Below are positions 46,030-54,433 of a stretch of 62,700 bases of DNA, one piece after another. The position numbers were made by a program, and so were the translations under genes. Origin of the DNA: DASRIA01 sp035650255 (lineage in GTDB: Bacteria; Actinomycetota; Thermoleophilia; Solirubrobacterales; JBBDJG01). Numbering within the stretch: position 1 is the first letter of the stretch; each line of letters begins with the position of its first letter. The stretch covers positions 1 through 62,700 of the forward strand of contig DASRIA010000046.1 in NCBI GenBank assembly GCA_035650255.1, given 5' to 3'. The notes beneath the pieces were generated by a model. The model was not told the origin of the DNA. It worked only from the letters and a program-made list of their open reading frames with translations, and made no database searches.

Positions 46030-47064
46030 ATGAAGATCGGCGTCCTGACCGCCGGGGGCGACTGCCCCGGCCTGAACGCGGTGATCCGCGCGGTGACCCG
46101 CAAGTCGCTCGCCGGCGGCCACGAGGTGGTCGGCCTGTGGCGGGGCTATGCCGGGCTTGCCGAGCGGACCTACGTGCCCCTCGACATGCGCGCGGTGTCG
46201 GGCATCCTGCCGCTCGGCGGCACGATCCTCTCGACGTCCAGCTACGACCCATACCGCCACGATGACGGCCTGGCGAGCGTCACGGCGGCTGTGGCGGAAG
46301 ACGGCTTCGACGCCGTCGTCGCGATCGGCGGCGAGCACACGATGAGCATCACGCGCAGGCTGCACGAGGACGGCCTGCCCATGATCGGGGTGCCGAAGAC
46401 GATCGACAACGACGTCCCCTGCACGGACTTCACCTTCGGATTCGACACCGCGGTCCAGATCGCCACCGACGCGATCGACCGGCTGCACACCACGGCCGCC
46501 TCCCACGACCGGGTGATGGTGATCGAGGTGATGGGCCGCAACACCGGCTGGATCGCCGTCTTCAGCGGCATCGCGGGCGGCGCCGACGCGATCGTGATCC
46601 CCGAGCTGGAGCTGACGGTGGAGGAGATCGGAGACGCGATCAACGCCCGCCACCACCGCGGCAAGAGCTTCTCCATCGTGGTGGTCGCCGAAGGCGCCGA
46701 ACTGGCCTTCGCATCCGGCGAGAAGCGCCAGGTCCGGGCCTCGTCGGAGACCGACCAGTACGGCTACCCGCGGCTGGGCGGCATCGGCCAGGCGCTCGCC
46801 CGCGAGATCGAGCAGCGCACCGGGTTCGAGACACGCGTGACGACGCTCGGCCACGTCCAGCGGGGCGGGACGCCGACGGCCACCGACCGCGTGCTGGCGA
46901 CCCGCTACGGGGTGAAGGCCGCCGAGCTTGCGATCGCCGGCGAATTCGGTCGCATGGCCGCGCTGCACGGGAGCGAGATGACGAGCGTCGCGCTCGCCGA
47001 GGTCCAGGGGGTCAAGCAGGTCGACCTCGGCTACCTGCGGTTGGCAAGCACCTTCTTCGGGTAA
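46030..47064 (+). CDS. pfkA: 6-phosphofructokinase (ATP/PPi type uncertain)
   Basis: 344-residue group A phosphofructokinase. Conserved parts: GVLTAGGDCPGLNAVIRA, the catalytic PKTIDNDVPCTDFTFGFDTA, the fructose-6-phosphate site VMGRNTGWIA, and GHVQRGGTPTATDR. The donor-site loop reads IGGEHTMS. Where ATP enzymes have Gly (GGDGS/GGEGT) and PPi enzymes Asp (GGDD/GGED), this one has His, with Lys in PKTIDND as in PPi and many actinobacterial enzymes. The phosphoryl donor therefore cannot be assigned. A pyrophosphatase pump is encoded elsewhere in the window. Confidence 0.95.
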   Translation: MKIGVLTAGGDCPGLNAVIRAVTRKSLAGGHEVVGLWRGYAGLAERTYVPLDMRAVSGILPLGGTILSTSSYDPYRHDDGLASVTAAVAEDGFDAVVAIGGEHTMSITRRLHEDGLPMIGVPKTIDNDVPCTDFTFGFDTAVQIATDAIDRLHTTAASHDRVMVIEVMGRNTGWIAVFSGIAGGADAIVIPELELTVEEIGDAINARHHRGKSFSIVVVAEGAELAFASGEKRQVRASSETDQYGYPRLGGIGQALAREIEQRTGFETRVTTLGHVQRGGTPTATDRVLATRYGVKAAELAIAGEFGRMAALHGSEMTSVALAEVQGVKQVDLGYLRLASTFFG

Positions 47065-47078
47065 GCCTCCTTGCCGTA

Positions 47079-47103
47079 GGGGTTCCAAAGCCACCCGAAC
47101 CCC
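47079..47103 (+). terminator. Hairpin after pfkA
   Basis: GGGGTTC, an 11-base loop, GAACCCC, starting 15 bases beyond the pfkA stop and before the livH promoter region. Confidence 0.5.
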
Positions 47104-47132
47104 CCGCAAACAGGGATACTCCCGGCTGACCA

Positions 47133-48158
47133 GTGGAAGCGCAATCAATCTCAAGCGCCGTTGACCTGCCGCTGCGCGAGCGGCTGCGCGAGACGGCAGC
47201 GGCGCGGCTTGCGGCCCAGCACCCCCAGTACACCGCGGCCGCTGTCATGGCGCTCGGGATACTGATCCTGATCGCGCGACACGGCTTGCACGACGTCGCC
47301 CAGGTGTCCCTCAACGGCCTCGTGCTGGGATCCGTATATGCGCTCGGCGCAGTGGGGCTGACGCTGGTCTACGGGATCCTCAAGCTGACGAACTTCGCCC
47401 ACGGCGACTTCCTCACCTTCGGTGCCTACATGGCGTTCCTCGTGAACGTCACATGGGGCGGCCCGCTCGTGCTCGCGATCGTGTTCGGCATGCTCACCAC
47501 AGCCCTGGTCGCCATCTTCCTCGAGAAGATCATGTGGGGTCCGATGCGGGCGCGCCGCGCCGGGTTGTTGCAGCTCCTGCTGATGTCGATCGGGCTGGCG
47601 TTCCTGCTCCGTTACACGATCCAGTTCATCTGGGGAACCAAGGTGCGGGCCCTGGACGTGAACGTGACCGACACGGTCGAGTTCCTCGGCCTCCGCATCG
47701 GGCGCACCGACCTGATCGTGATCGTGATCGGCGTGATCACGCTCATGGCGGTCGGGTTGATGCTCAAGTACACGCTGCTGGGCAAGCGCATGCGCGCGCT
47801 GTCTGACAACTTCGACCTCGCCGAGACTTCCGGCATCGACACGTCGCAGATCGTCCTGTTCACGTGGATCTTCGCCGGCGCCCTGGCGGGGCTCGCCGGC
47901 GTGCTGGCGTCAGAGGTCACCAACCTCCGCCCGGAGTTCGGCTTCGCGCTCCTGCTGCCCATCTTCGCCGCGGTGATCCTGGGCGGCATCGGCGACGCGT
48001 TCGGAGCCCTGGCGGGCGGGATCGTCCTGGGGCTCGTGACCGAGCTGTCGACCCTCGAGATCGAGCCGCGCTGGAAGGTGGCGGTCGGGTTCGGGGTCCT
48101 GATCCTGGTCCTGTTCGTGCGCCCGCAGGGCATATTCGGAAAGGCGACCGCGATATGA
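47133..48158 (+). CDS. livH: Branched-chain amino-acid ABC permease LivH
   Basis: 341 residues, GTG start. About eight membrane helices after a 35-residue hydrophilic head. Family marks: GLVLGSVYALGAVGLTLVYGIL, LTNFAHGDFLTFGAYMAF and the ATPase-contact region LGKRMRALSDNFDLAETSGI. GATACT lies 12 bases before the GTG, giving a very short leader. First gene of livH-livM-livG-livF, overlapping livM by four bases. Confidence 0.95.
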   Translation: MEAQSISSAVDLPLRERLRETAAARLAAQHPQYTAAAVMALGILILIARHGLHDVAQVSLNGLVLGSVYALGAVGLTLVYGILKLTNFAHGDFLTFGAYMAFLVNVTWGGPLVLAIVFGMLTTALVAIFLEKIMWGPMRARRAGLLQLLLMSIGLAFLLRYTIQFIWGTKVRALDVNVTDTVEFLGLRIGRTDLIVIVIGVITLMAVGLMLKYTLLGKRMRALSDNFDLAETSGIDTSQIVLFTWIFAGALAGLAGVLASEVTNLRPEFGFALLLPIFAAVILGGIGDAFGALAGGIVLGLVTELSTLEIEPRWKVAVGFGVLILVLFVRPQGIFGKATAI

Positions 48159-49123
48159 CGCTTCCGCTCGGGGTCACGTTCGAGGCCTTCACGGACTTCG
48201 GCTTCTGGACGAGCGTCGGGATCCTGGCGGGCACCTACGTGCTGTTCACGCTGGGGCTCCAGCTCAACGTCGGCTACACCGGCATCGTCAACTTCGGCCA
48301 GGCCGGCTTCATGGCCATCGGCGCCTACGCAATGGGCGTCCTGGTCGTCAAGGCGGACTGGTCGTTCTGGCTCGCGCTGCCCACGGCGGTCTTCATCGCC
48401 ATCGGCTTCGGCCTGCTCGTGGGACTGCCGTCGTTGCGGCTGCGCGCCGACTACTTCGCGATCGCGACGATCGCCGCGGCCGAGATCGTGCGCATCACGG
48501 CCCTGAACCTGCGCGACGTGACAGGCGGCAACCAGGGCCTCTTCGGCTTCGACGACTCATGGAACAACCTGGCGGACCAGATCGAGAGCTGGCTCGTGTC
48601 GCTCGGTTGGAGCGACCCGGAACAGCTGTTTCCGTTGTTCCTGGTCGTCTGGGTGACGGCGCTGATCGCCACCGTGCTCCTCAACTTTGCGACCAAATCG
48701 CCGTGGGGACGAGTGCTGCGAGCGGTCCGTGAGGACGAGGACGCCGCACGCGCCCTCGGGAAGAACACGCTGGCCTACAAGCTCCAGTCTCTGGCCATCG
48801 CTTCCACGCTGGGCGCGCTGGCCGGCTTCTTCGTCGCGATCAACCTGAACTTCCTCACGCCGGAGGCGTTCCTCCCCGCCTTCACCTTCATCGGCTATGC
48901 GGTGCTGGTGCTTGGAGGCCTGGCCAGCTACTGGGGCGTCGCGGCGGGAGCGATCGTCATGTGGACGATTCTCGAAGGCACTCGCTTCATCGACCTGCCC
49001 ATCAGCGCCGAGCGCGAGGCGGCGGTGCGCTTCATGATCGTGGGGCTCGTGCTGATCCTGTTGATGGCCTTCCGCCCGCAGGGCATGTTCGGGAAGAAGG
49101 AGGAGATGGTGCTCGGTGACTGA
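48155..49123 (+). CDS. livM: Branched-chain amino-acid ABC permease LivM
   Basis: 322-residue partner permease with about nine helices. Marks: LQLNVGYTGIVNFGQAGFMAIGAY, LRLRADYFAIATIAAAEIVR, the ATPase-contact loop SPWGRVLRAVREDEDAARALG, and the end MAFRPQGMFGKKEE. ATGA overlap with livH; its end overlaps livG by eight bases. Confidence 0.95.
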   Translation: MTLPLGVTFEAFTDFGFWTSVGILAGTYVLFTLGLQLNVGYTGIVNFGQAGFMAIGAYAMGVLVVKADWSFWLALPTAVFIAIGFGLLVGLPSLRLRADYFAIATIAAAEIVRITALNLRDVTGGNQGLFGFDDSWNNLADQIESWLVSLGWSDPEQLFPLFLVVWVTALIATVLLNFATKSPWGRVLRAVREDEDAARALGKNTLAYKLQSLAIASTLGALAGFFVAINLNFLTPEAFLPAFTFIGYAVLVLGGLASYWGVAAGAIVMWTILEGTRFIDLPISAEREAAVRFMIVGLVLILLMAFRPQGMFGKKEEMVLGD

Positions 49124-49961
49124 CGGAGCGGTCGCGGAGACCATCCCCGAGGCACCCCCTGCCGGCGACGGGCAGCCGATCCTGGCCATCGACGGGTTGC
49201 TCAAGCACTTCGGCGGCATCGCGGCCGTGAACGGTGCCGCGTTCGACGTCGAGCGGAACTCCGTGACCGCGCTGATCGGGCCGAACGGCGCCGGGAAGAC
49301 CACGCTGTTCAACGTGATCACCGGCTTCTACCGGGCCGAGCGCGGGTCGGTCCTGTTCCAGGATCAGCAGATCGTGCGCCGGCCGCCCCACGTGGTCGCG
49401 CGGCTCGGCATGGTCCGCACCTTCCAGATCACCAAGGCGCTCGCGAAGATGCCCGTGATCGACAACATGATGCTCGCGGCTCCGGCGCAGCCCGGCGAGC
49501 GCCTGTACAACCTCGTCCTGCGACCGGCGGCCACGCGGGCGCGGGAGCGCGAAGTGCGCGAGCGGGCCGAGGAATTGCTCGAGGTCTTCCAGCTCGGCAA
49601 GCTGGCGGACGAGTACGCGGGCGTGCTCTCGGGAGGGCAGCGCAAGCTGCTCGAGTTCGCACGCGCCCTGATGACCGAGCCCACGATGCTGCTGCTGGAC
49701 GAGCCGATGGCGGGGATCAACCCCACGCTCGGCGGCCGGCTGCTGGAGCACATGCAGCGCCTCCGCTCGGAGCGCGGCATGACCTTCCTGTTCATCGAGC
49801 ACGACATGGAAGTCGTGATGGGCCATTCGGACAAGGTCATCGTGATGGCGGAGGGGCGCGTCATCGCCCAGGGCGCGCCGGACGAAGTGCGTCGCGACCA
49901 GCGCGTGATCGACGCCTACCTCGGCGGCGGCGCCGCCATCGGCTCGGAGCCTCCGCGATGA
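49116..49961 (+). CDS. livG: Branched-chain amino-acid ABC ATPase LivG
   Basis: 281 residues, GTG start with GGAGG upstream inside livM. Walker A GPNGAGKTT, Q-loop RTFQITKALAKM, signature LSGGQRKLLE, Walker B MLLLDEPMAGINP, H-loop FIEHDMEVVM. The N-terminal 25 residues are acidic and variable. Pairs with LivF to power LivHM. Confidence 0.96.
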   Translation: MTDGAVAETIPEAPPAGDGQPILAIDGLLKHFGGIAAVNGAAFDVERNSVTALIGPNGAGKTTLFNVITGFYRAERGSVLFQDQQIVRRPPHVVARLGMVRTFQITKALAKMPVIDNMMLAAPAQPGERLYNLVLRPAATRAREREVRERAEELLEVFQLGKLADEYAGVLSGGQRKLLEFARALMTEPTMLLLDEPMAGINPTLGGRLLEHMQRLRSERGMTFLFIEHDMEVVMGHSDKVIVMAEGRVIAQGAPDEVRRDQRVIDAYLGGGAAIGSEPPR

Positions 49962-50716
49962 GGGAGAACGGAACGATTCTCACGACCAGCGACGTGGTCG
50001 CCGGCTACGTGCCCGAGGTGGACATCCTGAACGGCGTCACGATCGAGGTCGGCAAGGGCGAGATCGTCACGGTCGTGGGCCCCAACGGCGCCGGCAAGTC
50101 CACGCTGATCAAGACCATCTTCGGCCTGCTGAAGCCCAGGCAGGGGTCGATCACTTTGCGTGGCGAGGACATCGCCGGTGACAAGCCCCACACGATCACC
50201 CGGCGCGGCATGAACTACGTGCCGCAGCTCGACAACGTCTTCCCGAACCTCACCGTGGAGGAGAACCTCGAGGTCGGCTCGCTGGACAGCTCACGCACGA
50301 AGGCCCAGATCGACTACATGTACGAGCTGTTCCCCAGGCTCGGCGAGCGCCGCCGCCAGACGGCGGGCACCATGAGCGGCGGGGAGCGCCAGATGGTGGC
50401 GATGGCACGGGCCTTGATGACCGACCCGCAGGTGCTGCTGCTCGACGAGCCCTCGGCGGGGCTCGCGCCGGCCTTCGTGGAGGCGATCTTCGAGAAGATC
50501 GCGGACGTGAACCGGGCCGGCGTCACGATCGTGATGGTCGAGCAGAACGCCCGCCGCGCCCTGGCGATGTCGCACCGCGGCTACGTGCTCGACGTCGGCC
50601 GCAACGCGTTCGAGGGCAAGGGCGACGAGCTCCTCTCGGACGACAAGGTGGCCCAGCTGTACCTGGGCGGCACGGCCCGGATGCGACAGGCCGAGGACGC
50701 AGCCCCGCAGAACTGA
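49958..50716 (+). CDS. livF: Branched-chain amino-acid ABC ATPase LivF
   Basis: 252 residues. Walker A GPNGAGKST, signature SGGERQMVAMARAL, Walker B VLLLDEPSAGLAP, H-loop MVEQNARRAL. ATGA overlap with livG. The last gene of the operon; its TGA stop lies at the base of a strong terminator hairpin. Confidence 0.96.
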   Translation: MRENGTILTTSDVVAGYVPEVDILNGVTIEVGKGEIVTVVGPNGAGKSTLIKTIFGLLKPRQGSITLRGEDIAGDKPHTITRRGMNYVPQLDNVFPNLTVEENLEVGSLDSSRTKAQIDYMYELFPRLGERRRQTAGTMSGGERQMVAMARALMTDPQVLLLDEPSAGLAPAFVEAIFEKIADVNRAGVTIVMVEQNARRALAMSHRGYVLDVGRNAFEGKGDELLSDDKVAQLYLGGTARMRQAEDAAPQN

Positions 50717-50747
50717 GACGGCCGGGGCGCGTGGCCCCGGCCGTCTC
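50715..50747. terminator. Bidirectional terminator between livF and livK
   Basis: Perfect 14-bp stem GAGACGGCCGGGGC/GCCCCGGCCGTCTC with loop GCGTG, between convergent genes and overlapping the livF stop. Confidence 0.85.
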
Positions 50748-50769
50748 GAACTTCAGTCGCTGACGTCTG

Positions 50770-52056
50770 TCAGGTTTGCGGCTCTTCGACCGGCAGCTCG
50801 TCGTAGATCTCGAGCTCGCCGCCCTTGTAGCGGTAGATGTCGTACACGCCCGACGTCGGGTCTCCGTCCTCGTTGAGGTCCACCGGGCCGGAGGCACCCT
50901 CGTAGTCGATGTCGTCGCCGTTCTGCAGCGCTTCGATCGCCTCGGGCAGCTGCTCGAACGTGTACTTGTCACCACCCGGGCCGGAGACGTCCTGCAGCTC
51001 GGCCGCCATGTCCTTACCGTCCGTGCTGCCGGCGGCGACTGCCGCCAGGTAGCACAGGACAACGGCGTCGAAGTTCTGCGCGTCGAACGTCTGGCGGTCA
51101 GGGCCGCCCGCGGCCTCGTATGCCTTGTCGAAGGCCTGCGCCGCCTCGCCGCTGTCGGGCGAGCCGGGTGCCGTGCCTCGCATGCCCTCGGTCGCATCGC
51201 GACCCACGTCCTTGGGCAGCTGGCCGGACGCGAGACCGTCCGTGATGAACGACTTCTTCGGGTCCCAGTCGCCCGTGCGCACCAGCGCCGGACCGACCTT
51301 TGCGTAGGTCTCCGGGAAGTCGATGATCACCCAGCCGTCGGGGTTGCCCCGCACGATCTGCTGGGCTTCGGAGTTGTAGCTCGGCTGCTCGGGGTCATAT
51401 TCCACCCGCTCGCCGATCTGACCACCCTTCTCTTCCCACGGCTTCGTGAAGGTGTCGGCCAGTCCGGTGCCGTAGGCGTCGTTACGGGCAGCGATGTTGA
51501 TCGTCTTGCCCTGCGCGCCGCCGAGGGCCTCCTCCACGAGACCGGCCAGGGTCGGGCCCTGGAAGCGGTCCGGCGGGGACGTCCGGTTCAGGATGCCGTC
51601 GTCTTCGATCCCGGAGATCTCATCGGCCGTGGAGGCCGGCGAGAGCTGCAGCACACCCTCGCGGATCGTGACCGATCGCGAGATTGGGATCGTGCTGGAC
51701 GTCGACGAGTACCCGCCTGCGATGCAGGTCGAGTTGTCCGCGTCGACGACCTTGCGAGCCGCCTGCACAGCGGCCTGCGGATCGGTCTGGTCGTCCTCAT
51801 GCACGACCTTGACGGTGTGATCCGACCCGGCCTCCTTCGCCGCCGCGTTGATCTGATCGACCGCCAGCTCGGCGGCCTTGCGGCCGGAAGGACCGTAGTC
51901 CGACAGGTCGCCGGTCAGCGGCACGATGTCGCCGATCGTAAGGTTGAGCGTCTCTTCCCCGCCGCCGCCTCCGTCGTCGCCGCAGGCGGCCAGGCCGACT
52001 GTGGCGGCGAGCACGAGGCTTGCGACCATGAGAGGCACGATTCGTGTTCGCCTCAA
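50770..52056 (-). CDS. livK: Branched-chain amino-acid ABC substrate-binding lipoprotein
   Basis: 428 residues from a TTG with GAGGAGG five bases upstream. Lipobox LAAC followed by GDDGGGG linker. Type 1 periplasmic-binding fold: LTIGDIVPLTGDLSDYGPSGRKAAELAV, ADNSTCIAGGYSSTSSTIPI, RNDAYGTGLADTF and a C-terminal DEDGDPTSGVYDIYRYK-like end. Presumed receptor for LivHMGF but transcribed in the opposite direction, so its level is set separately. Confidence 0.93.
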   Translation of the reverse strand: MRRTRIVPLMVASLVLAATVGLAACGDDGGGGGEETLNLTIGDIVPLTGDLSDYGPSGRKAAELAVDQINAAAKEAGSDHTVKVVHEDDQTDPQAAVQAARKVVDADNSTCIAGGYSSTSSTIPISRSVTIREGVLQLSPASTADEISGIEDDGILNRTSPPDRFQGPTLAGLVEEALGGAQGKTINIAARNDAYGTGLADTFTKPWEEKGGQIGERVEYDPEQPSYNSEAQQIVRGNPDGWVIIDFPETYAKVGPALVRTGDWDPKKSFITDGLASGQLPKDVGRDATEGMRGTAPGSPDSGEAAQAFDKAYEAAGGPDRQTFDAQNFDAVVLCYLAAVAAGSTDGKDMAAELQDVSGPGGDKYTFEQLPEAIEALQNGDDIDYEGASGPVDLNEDGDPTSGVYDIYRYKGGELEIYDELPVEEPQT

Positions 52057-52073
52057 AGTCCCTCCTCTGTTCA

Positions 52074-52091
52074 GGTGTCACCTGCGACACC
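52074..52091 (-). promoter_or_regulatory. Leader hairpin before livK
   Basis: On the minus strand GGTGTC-GCAGGT-GACACC, a perfect 6-bp stem ending just upstream of the livK ribosome-binding site. It may set translation efficiency or mRNA stability. Confidence 0.4.
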
Positions 52092-52216
52092 CGATGCTGC
52101 GCCGGCGGGGGCCAGGCATGACCGGGTACCGGAAGGCGTCCGATTGCGGACCATTCTCTATCACAGGAGCGCCGCGCAGCGGGGGTCGAGCCGCCAAATT
52201 GGGCGATCGCGCTGGA

Positions 52217-52384
52217 CTAGGGCGCCGCTCTGTCCCGGCTGCCGCGGCTCTCGACCATCTGGGCGAGCACGCCGATACCCAGCACGCCGAGCGCCGCGAT
52301 GCCCGCGGCGTCCTGCGCCAGGCCCAGGGCCCAGAGCACGACGAACAGGCACATGCCGACGGTGAATCCGAGGAAGACCCACAT
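52217..52384 (-). CDS. Small two-helix membrane protein
   Basis: 55 residues: MWVFLGFTVGMCLFVVLWAL as a first helix, a short AQDAAG turn, a second helix (IAALGVLGIGVLAQM), then a charged end ESRGSRDRAAP. Its start lies immediately downstream of one copy of a 32-bp repeat and 74 bp after the trpA stop on the same strand. No ribosome site is evident. Composition and hydrophobic periodicity look like a real gene; function unknown. Confidence 0.55.
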   Translation of the reverse strand: MWVFLGFTVGMCLFVVLWALGLAQDAAGIAALGVLGIGVLAQMVESRGSRDRAAP

Positions 52385-52394
52385 GGGCGCGCCA

Positions 52395-52488
52395 GTTTAC
52401 CCTGGCGAGCGCCGGAGGCGCGAAGCACTGGACTTTAGGTGGGCGAAGCCCTCGATGTTTACCCTGGCGAGCGCCGGAGGCGCGAAGC
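52395..52488. repeat. Direct repeat pair around a dispersed repeat, at the trpA end
   Basis: Two identical 32-bp units (52395-52426 and 52457-52488) beginning GTTTACCCTGGCGAGC and containing GCGCC-GGA-GGCGC stems are separated by 30 bases. Those bases, with the flanking ends, form the dispersed element at 52426-52460 (CACTGGACTTTAGGTGG, then GCGAAGCCCTCGATG). The right-hand unit encodes the last residues and stop of trpA. The left-hand unit precedes the small membrane protein gene. Confidence 0.8.
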
Positions 52489-53274
52489 GGACTCGGCCAG
52501 GAACCCGCGCACGTCCGTGAGTGCATCGTCGTGCGTGGGCGCGTCGAGGACGCCGCGCACAAGCCGGCTGCCGACGATCACCCCGTCCGCGATCTCGCCG
52601 ACCGCGGCAACCTGGTCGGGAGTCCCGACTCCAAATCCGACCGCCACGGGCACGTCCGCTGCCTCCCGCACTCGCGCCACCACCTCTCCCAGGGCGGGCG
52701 GCAGCGATGCCCGCTCACCGGTGACTCCCGTAACCGACACGACGTACACGAACCCGCGCGCGGCCTCGGCGATCTGCCGCACCTCCTCGGGAGGCGTGGT
52801 GGGCGCGACCAGCGGTACCAGCGCAACGCCCGCCTCGTCGCAGTGCGCGCGCAGCTCCGCGGCCTCGGCGGCAGGCATGTCCGGGACGATCAGGCCCGAC
52901 ACGCCGCGTCCCGCGATCGCATCGACCGCGCGTTGCAGGCCGCGGGCAAGCAGCGGGTTCGCGTAACACATCAGCACGACCGGAACGTCGCGCGCCAGCG
53001 GCGCCGCGACCTCGTCGAGCACGCGCTCGAACGTCGCGCCCTGCTCGAGCGCCCGCTGGCCGGCCGCTTGGATCGCCGGGCCGTCGGCAAGCGGGTCCGA
53101 GAAGGGCACGCCGAGCTCGACCAAGTCGGCGTACTCCGCGTAGGCCTGCCCGACGGCAAGCGACTCGGCGAGCGAGGGGAAGCCGCCCATCAGGTACGGC
53201 ATCAATGCAGCGCGGGGCCCGTGGAACGCTGCTGCGATCCGCTCGGCGCCGGTCGCCACCTCGGCTTCAGCCAT
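52459..53274 (-). CDS. trpA: Tryptophan synthase alpha subunit
   Basis: 271-residue TIM barrel that splits indole-3-glycerol phosphate to indole and glyceraldehyde-3-phosphate. The catalytic Glu and Asp lie in LVELGVPFSDPLADGPAIQ. Other marks are LMPYLMGGFPS, MCYANPLLARG and GFGVGTPDQV. The last residues (SASRLRRSPG) are encoded by a 32-bp repeat unit that recurs 62 bp further, so the natural C-terminus may have been replaced by the repeat. Overlaps trpB by eight bases. Confidence 0.97.
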   Translation of the reverse strand: MAEAEVATGAERIAAAFHGPRAALMPYLMGGFPSLAESLAVGQAYAEYADLVELGVPFSDPLADGPAIQAAGQRALEQGATFERVLDEVAAPLARDVPVVLMCYANPLLARGLQRAVDAIAGRGVSGLIVPDMPAAEAAELRAHCDEAGVALVPLVAPTTPPEEVRQIAEAARGFVYVVSVTGVTGERASLPPALGEVVARVREAADVPVAVGFGVGTPDQVAAVGEIADGVIVGSRLVRGVLDAPTHDDALTDVRGFLAESASRLRRSPG

Positions 53275-54433
53275 CGTGCGAAAGGACCTCGGCCAGGTCC
53301 TTGTCGCCGCGCCCGCTGAGCGTCACGAGCGTGAGATTCTCGGCCGGAACCGGGTTGGCCAGCACCCACGCGATCGCGTGCGCGGGCTCCAGCGCCGGGA
53401 TGATGCCCTCCAGCCGCGAGAGCTCCTTGAACGCCGCGACCGCCTCGTCGTCGGTGACGGACACGTACCGCACCCGGCCCGTGTCGCGCAGGTGGGCGTG
53501 CTCGGGCCCCACCCCCGGGTAGTCGAGTCCCGCCGAGATCGAATGTGCCTCGAGGATCTGGCCGTCCTCGTCCTGGAGCACCGACGACAGCGCGCCGTGC
53601 AGCACCCCTTCGCGCCCGGCGGCCAGTGAGGCGCCGTGACGCCCGTCCAATCCCTCGCCCGCCGCCTCGACGCCCACGAGGCCGACCGCCTCGTCGACCA
53701 CGAATGCGGCAAACGTGCCGATCGCGTTGCTGCCGCCGCCCACGCACGCCACCACGCGGTCCGGCAGGCGGCCGGCGCTCTCCATGATCTGGGCGCGCGC
53801 CTCGTCGCCGATCACGCGCTGCAGGTCGCGCACGAGCGCCGGATAAGGGGCTGGCCCGACAGCGGACCCGATGATGTAGTGCGTCGTCTCCACGTTCGCG
53901 ACCCAGTCGCGGATCGCCGCGCTGACCGCCTCCTTGAGCGTGCGCGCGCCCGCCTCGACCGGCGCGACGGTCGCTCCCAGCAGTCCCATCCGCTCCACGT
54001 TCGGGCGCTGGCGGCGCATGTCCTCGGTGCCCATGTAGACGACGCATTCGAGTCCCAGCAACGCGCAGGCGGTGGCAGTTGCCACGCCGTGTTGACCAGC
54101 GCCCGTTTCCGCAACGATCCGTCCCTTGCCCAACCGTTGGGCCAGCAACGCCTGGCCCAACGCATTATTGATCTTGTGCGCGCCCGTGTGCAGCAGGTCC
54201 TCGCGCTTCAGGTACACGGCGGACCCGACGCGCTCCGACAGGCGCAACGCGTGATACAGCGGGGTCGGCCGCCCCACGTAGGCGGCGAGCAGCCCGTCGA
54301 GGCGGGCGCGGAACTCCGGGTCTTCGCGCGCCGACACCCATGCCTGCTCCAGCTCCGCGAGCGCGGGCATCAGGGTCTCCGGGACGTAGCGGCCGCCGTA
54401 GGGGCCGAAGCGCTGCTCGACCTCGGTGGCCAT
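53267..54433 (-). CDS. trpB: Tryptophan synthase beta subunit
   Basis: 388-residue PLP enzyme joining indole and serine. PLP lysine in GAHKINNALGQ, the catalytic Glu in AETGAGQHGVATA, phosphate-binding GGGSNAIGTFAAF, and the alpha-interface GPYGGRYVPETL at the N-terminus. The ATG overlaps the trpF stop by one base (TGATG). Confidence 0.98.
   Translation of the reverse strand: MATEVEQRFGPYGGRYVPETLMPALAELEQAWVSAREDPEFRARLDGLLAAYVGRPTPLYHALRLSERVGSAVYLKREDLLHTGAHKINNALGQALLAQRLGKGRIVAETGAGQHGVATATACALLGLECVVYMGTEDMRRQRPNVERMGLLGATVAPVEAGARTLKEAVSAAIRDWVANVETTHYIIGSAVGPAPYPALVRDLQRVIGDEARAQIMESAGRLPDRVVACVGGGSNAIGTFAAFVVDEAVGLVGVEAAGEGLDGRHGASLAAGREGVLHGALSSVLQDEDGQILEAHSISAGLDYPGVGPEHAHLRDTGRVRYVSVTDDEAVAAFKELSRLEGIIPALEPAHAIAWVLANPVPAENLTLVTLSGRGDKDLAEVLSHDG

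Noticed and set aside
47000..47132. tRNA or other stable RNA gene between pfkA and livH
   Set aside because: No cloverleaf or T-loop sequence; the gap is explained by a hairpin and the livH promoter. No tRNA was seen in any other gap.
52395..52488. CRISPR-like repeat-spacer-repeat (32-30-32)
   Set aside because: Only two units, the spacer itself recurs elsewhere in the window, one unit is inside trpA, and no cas gene is present.
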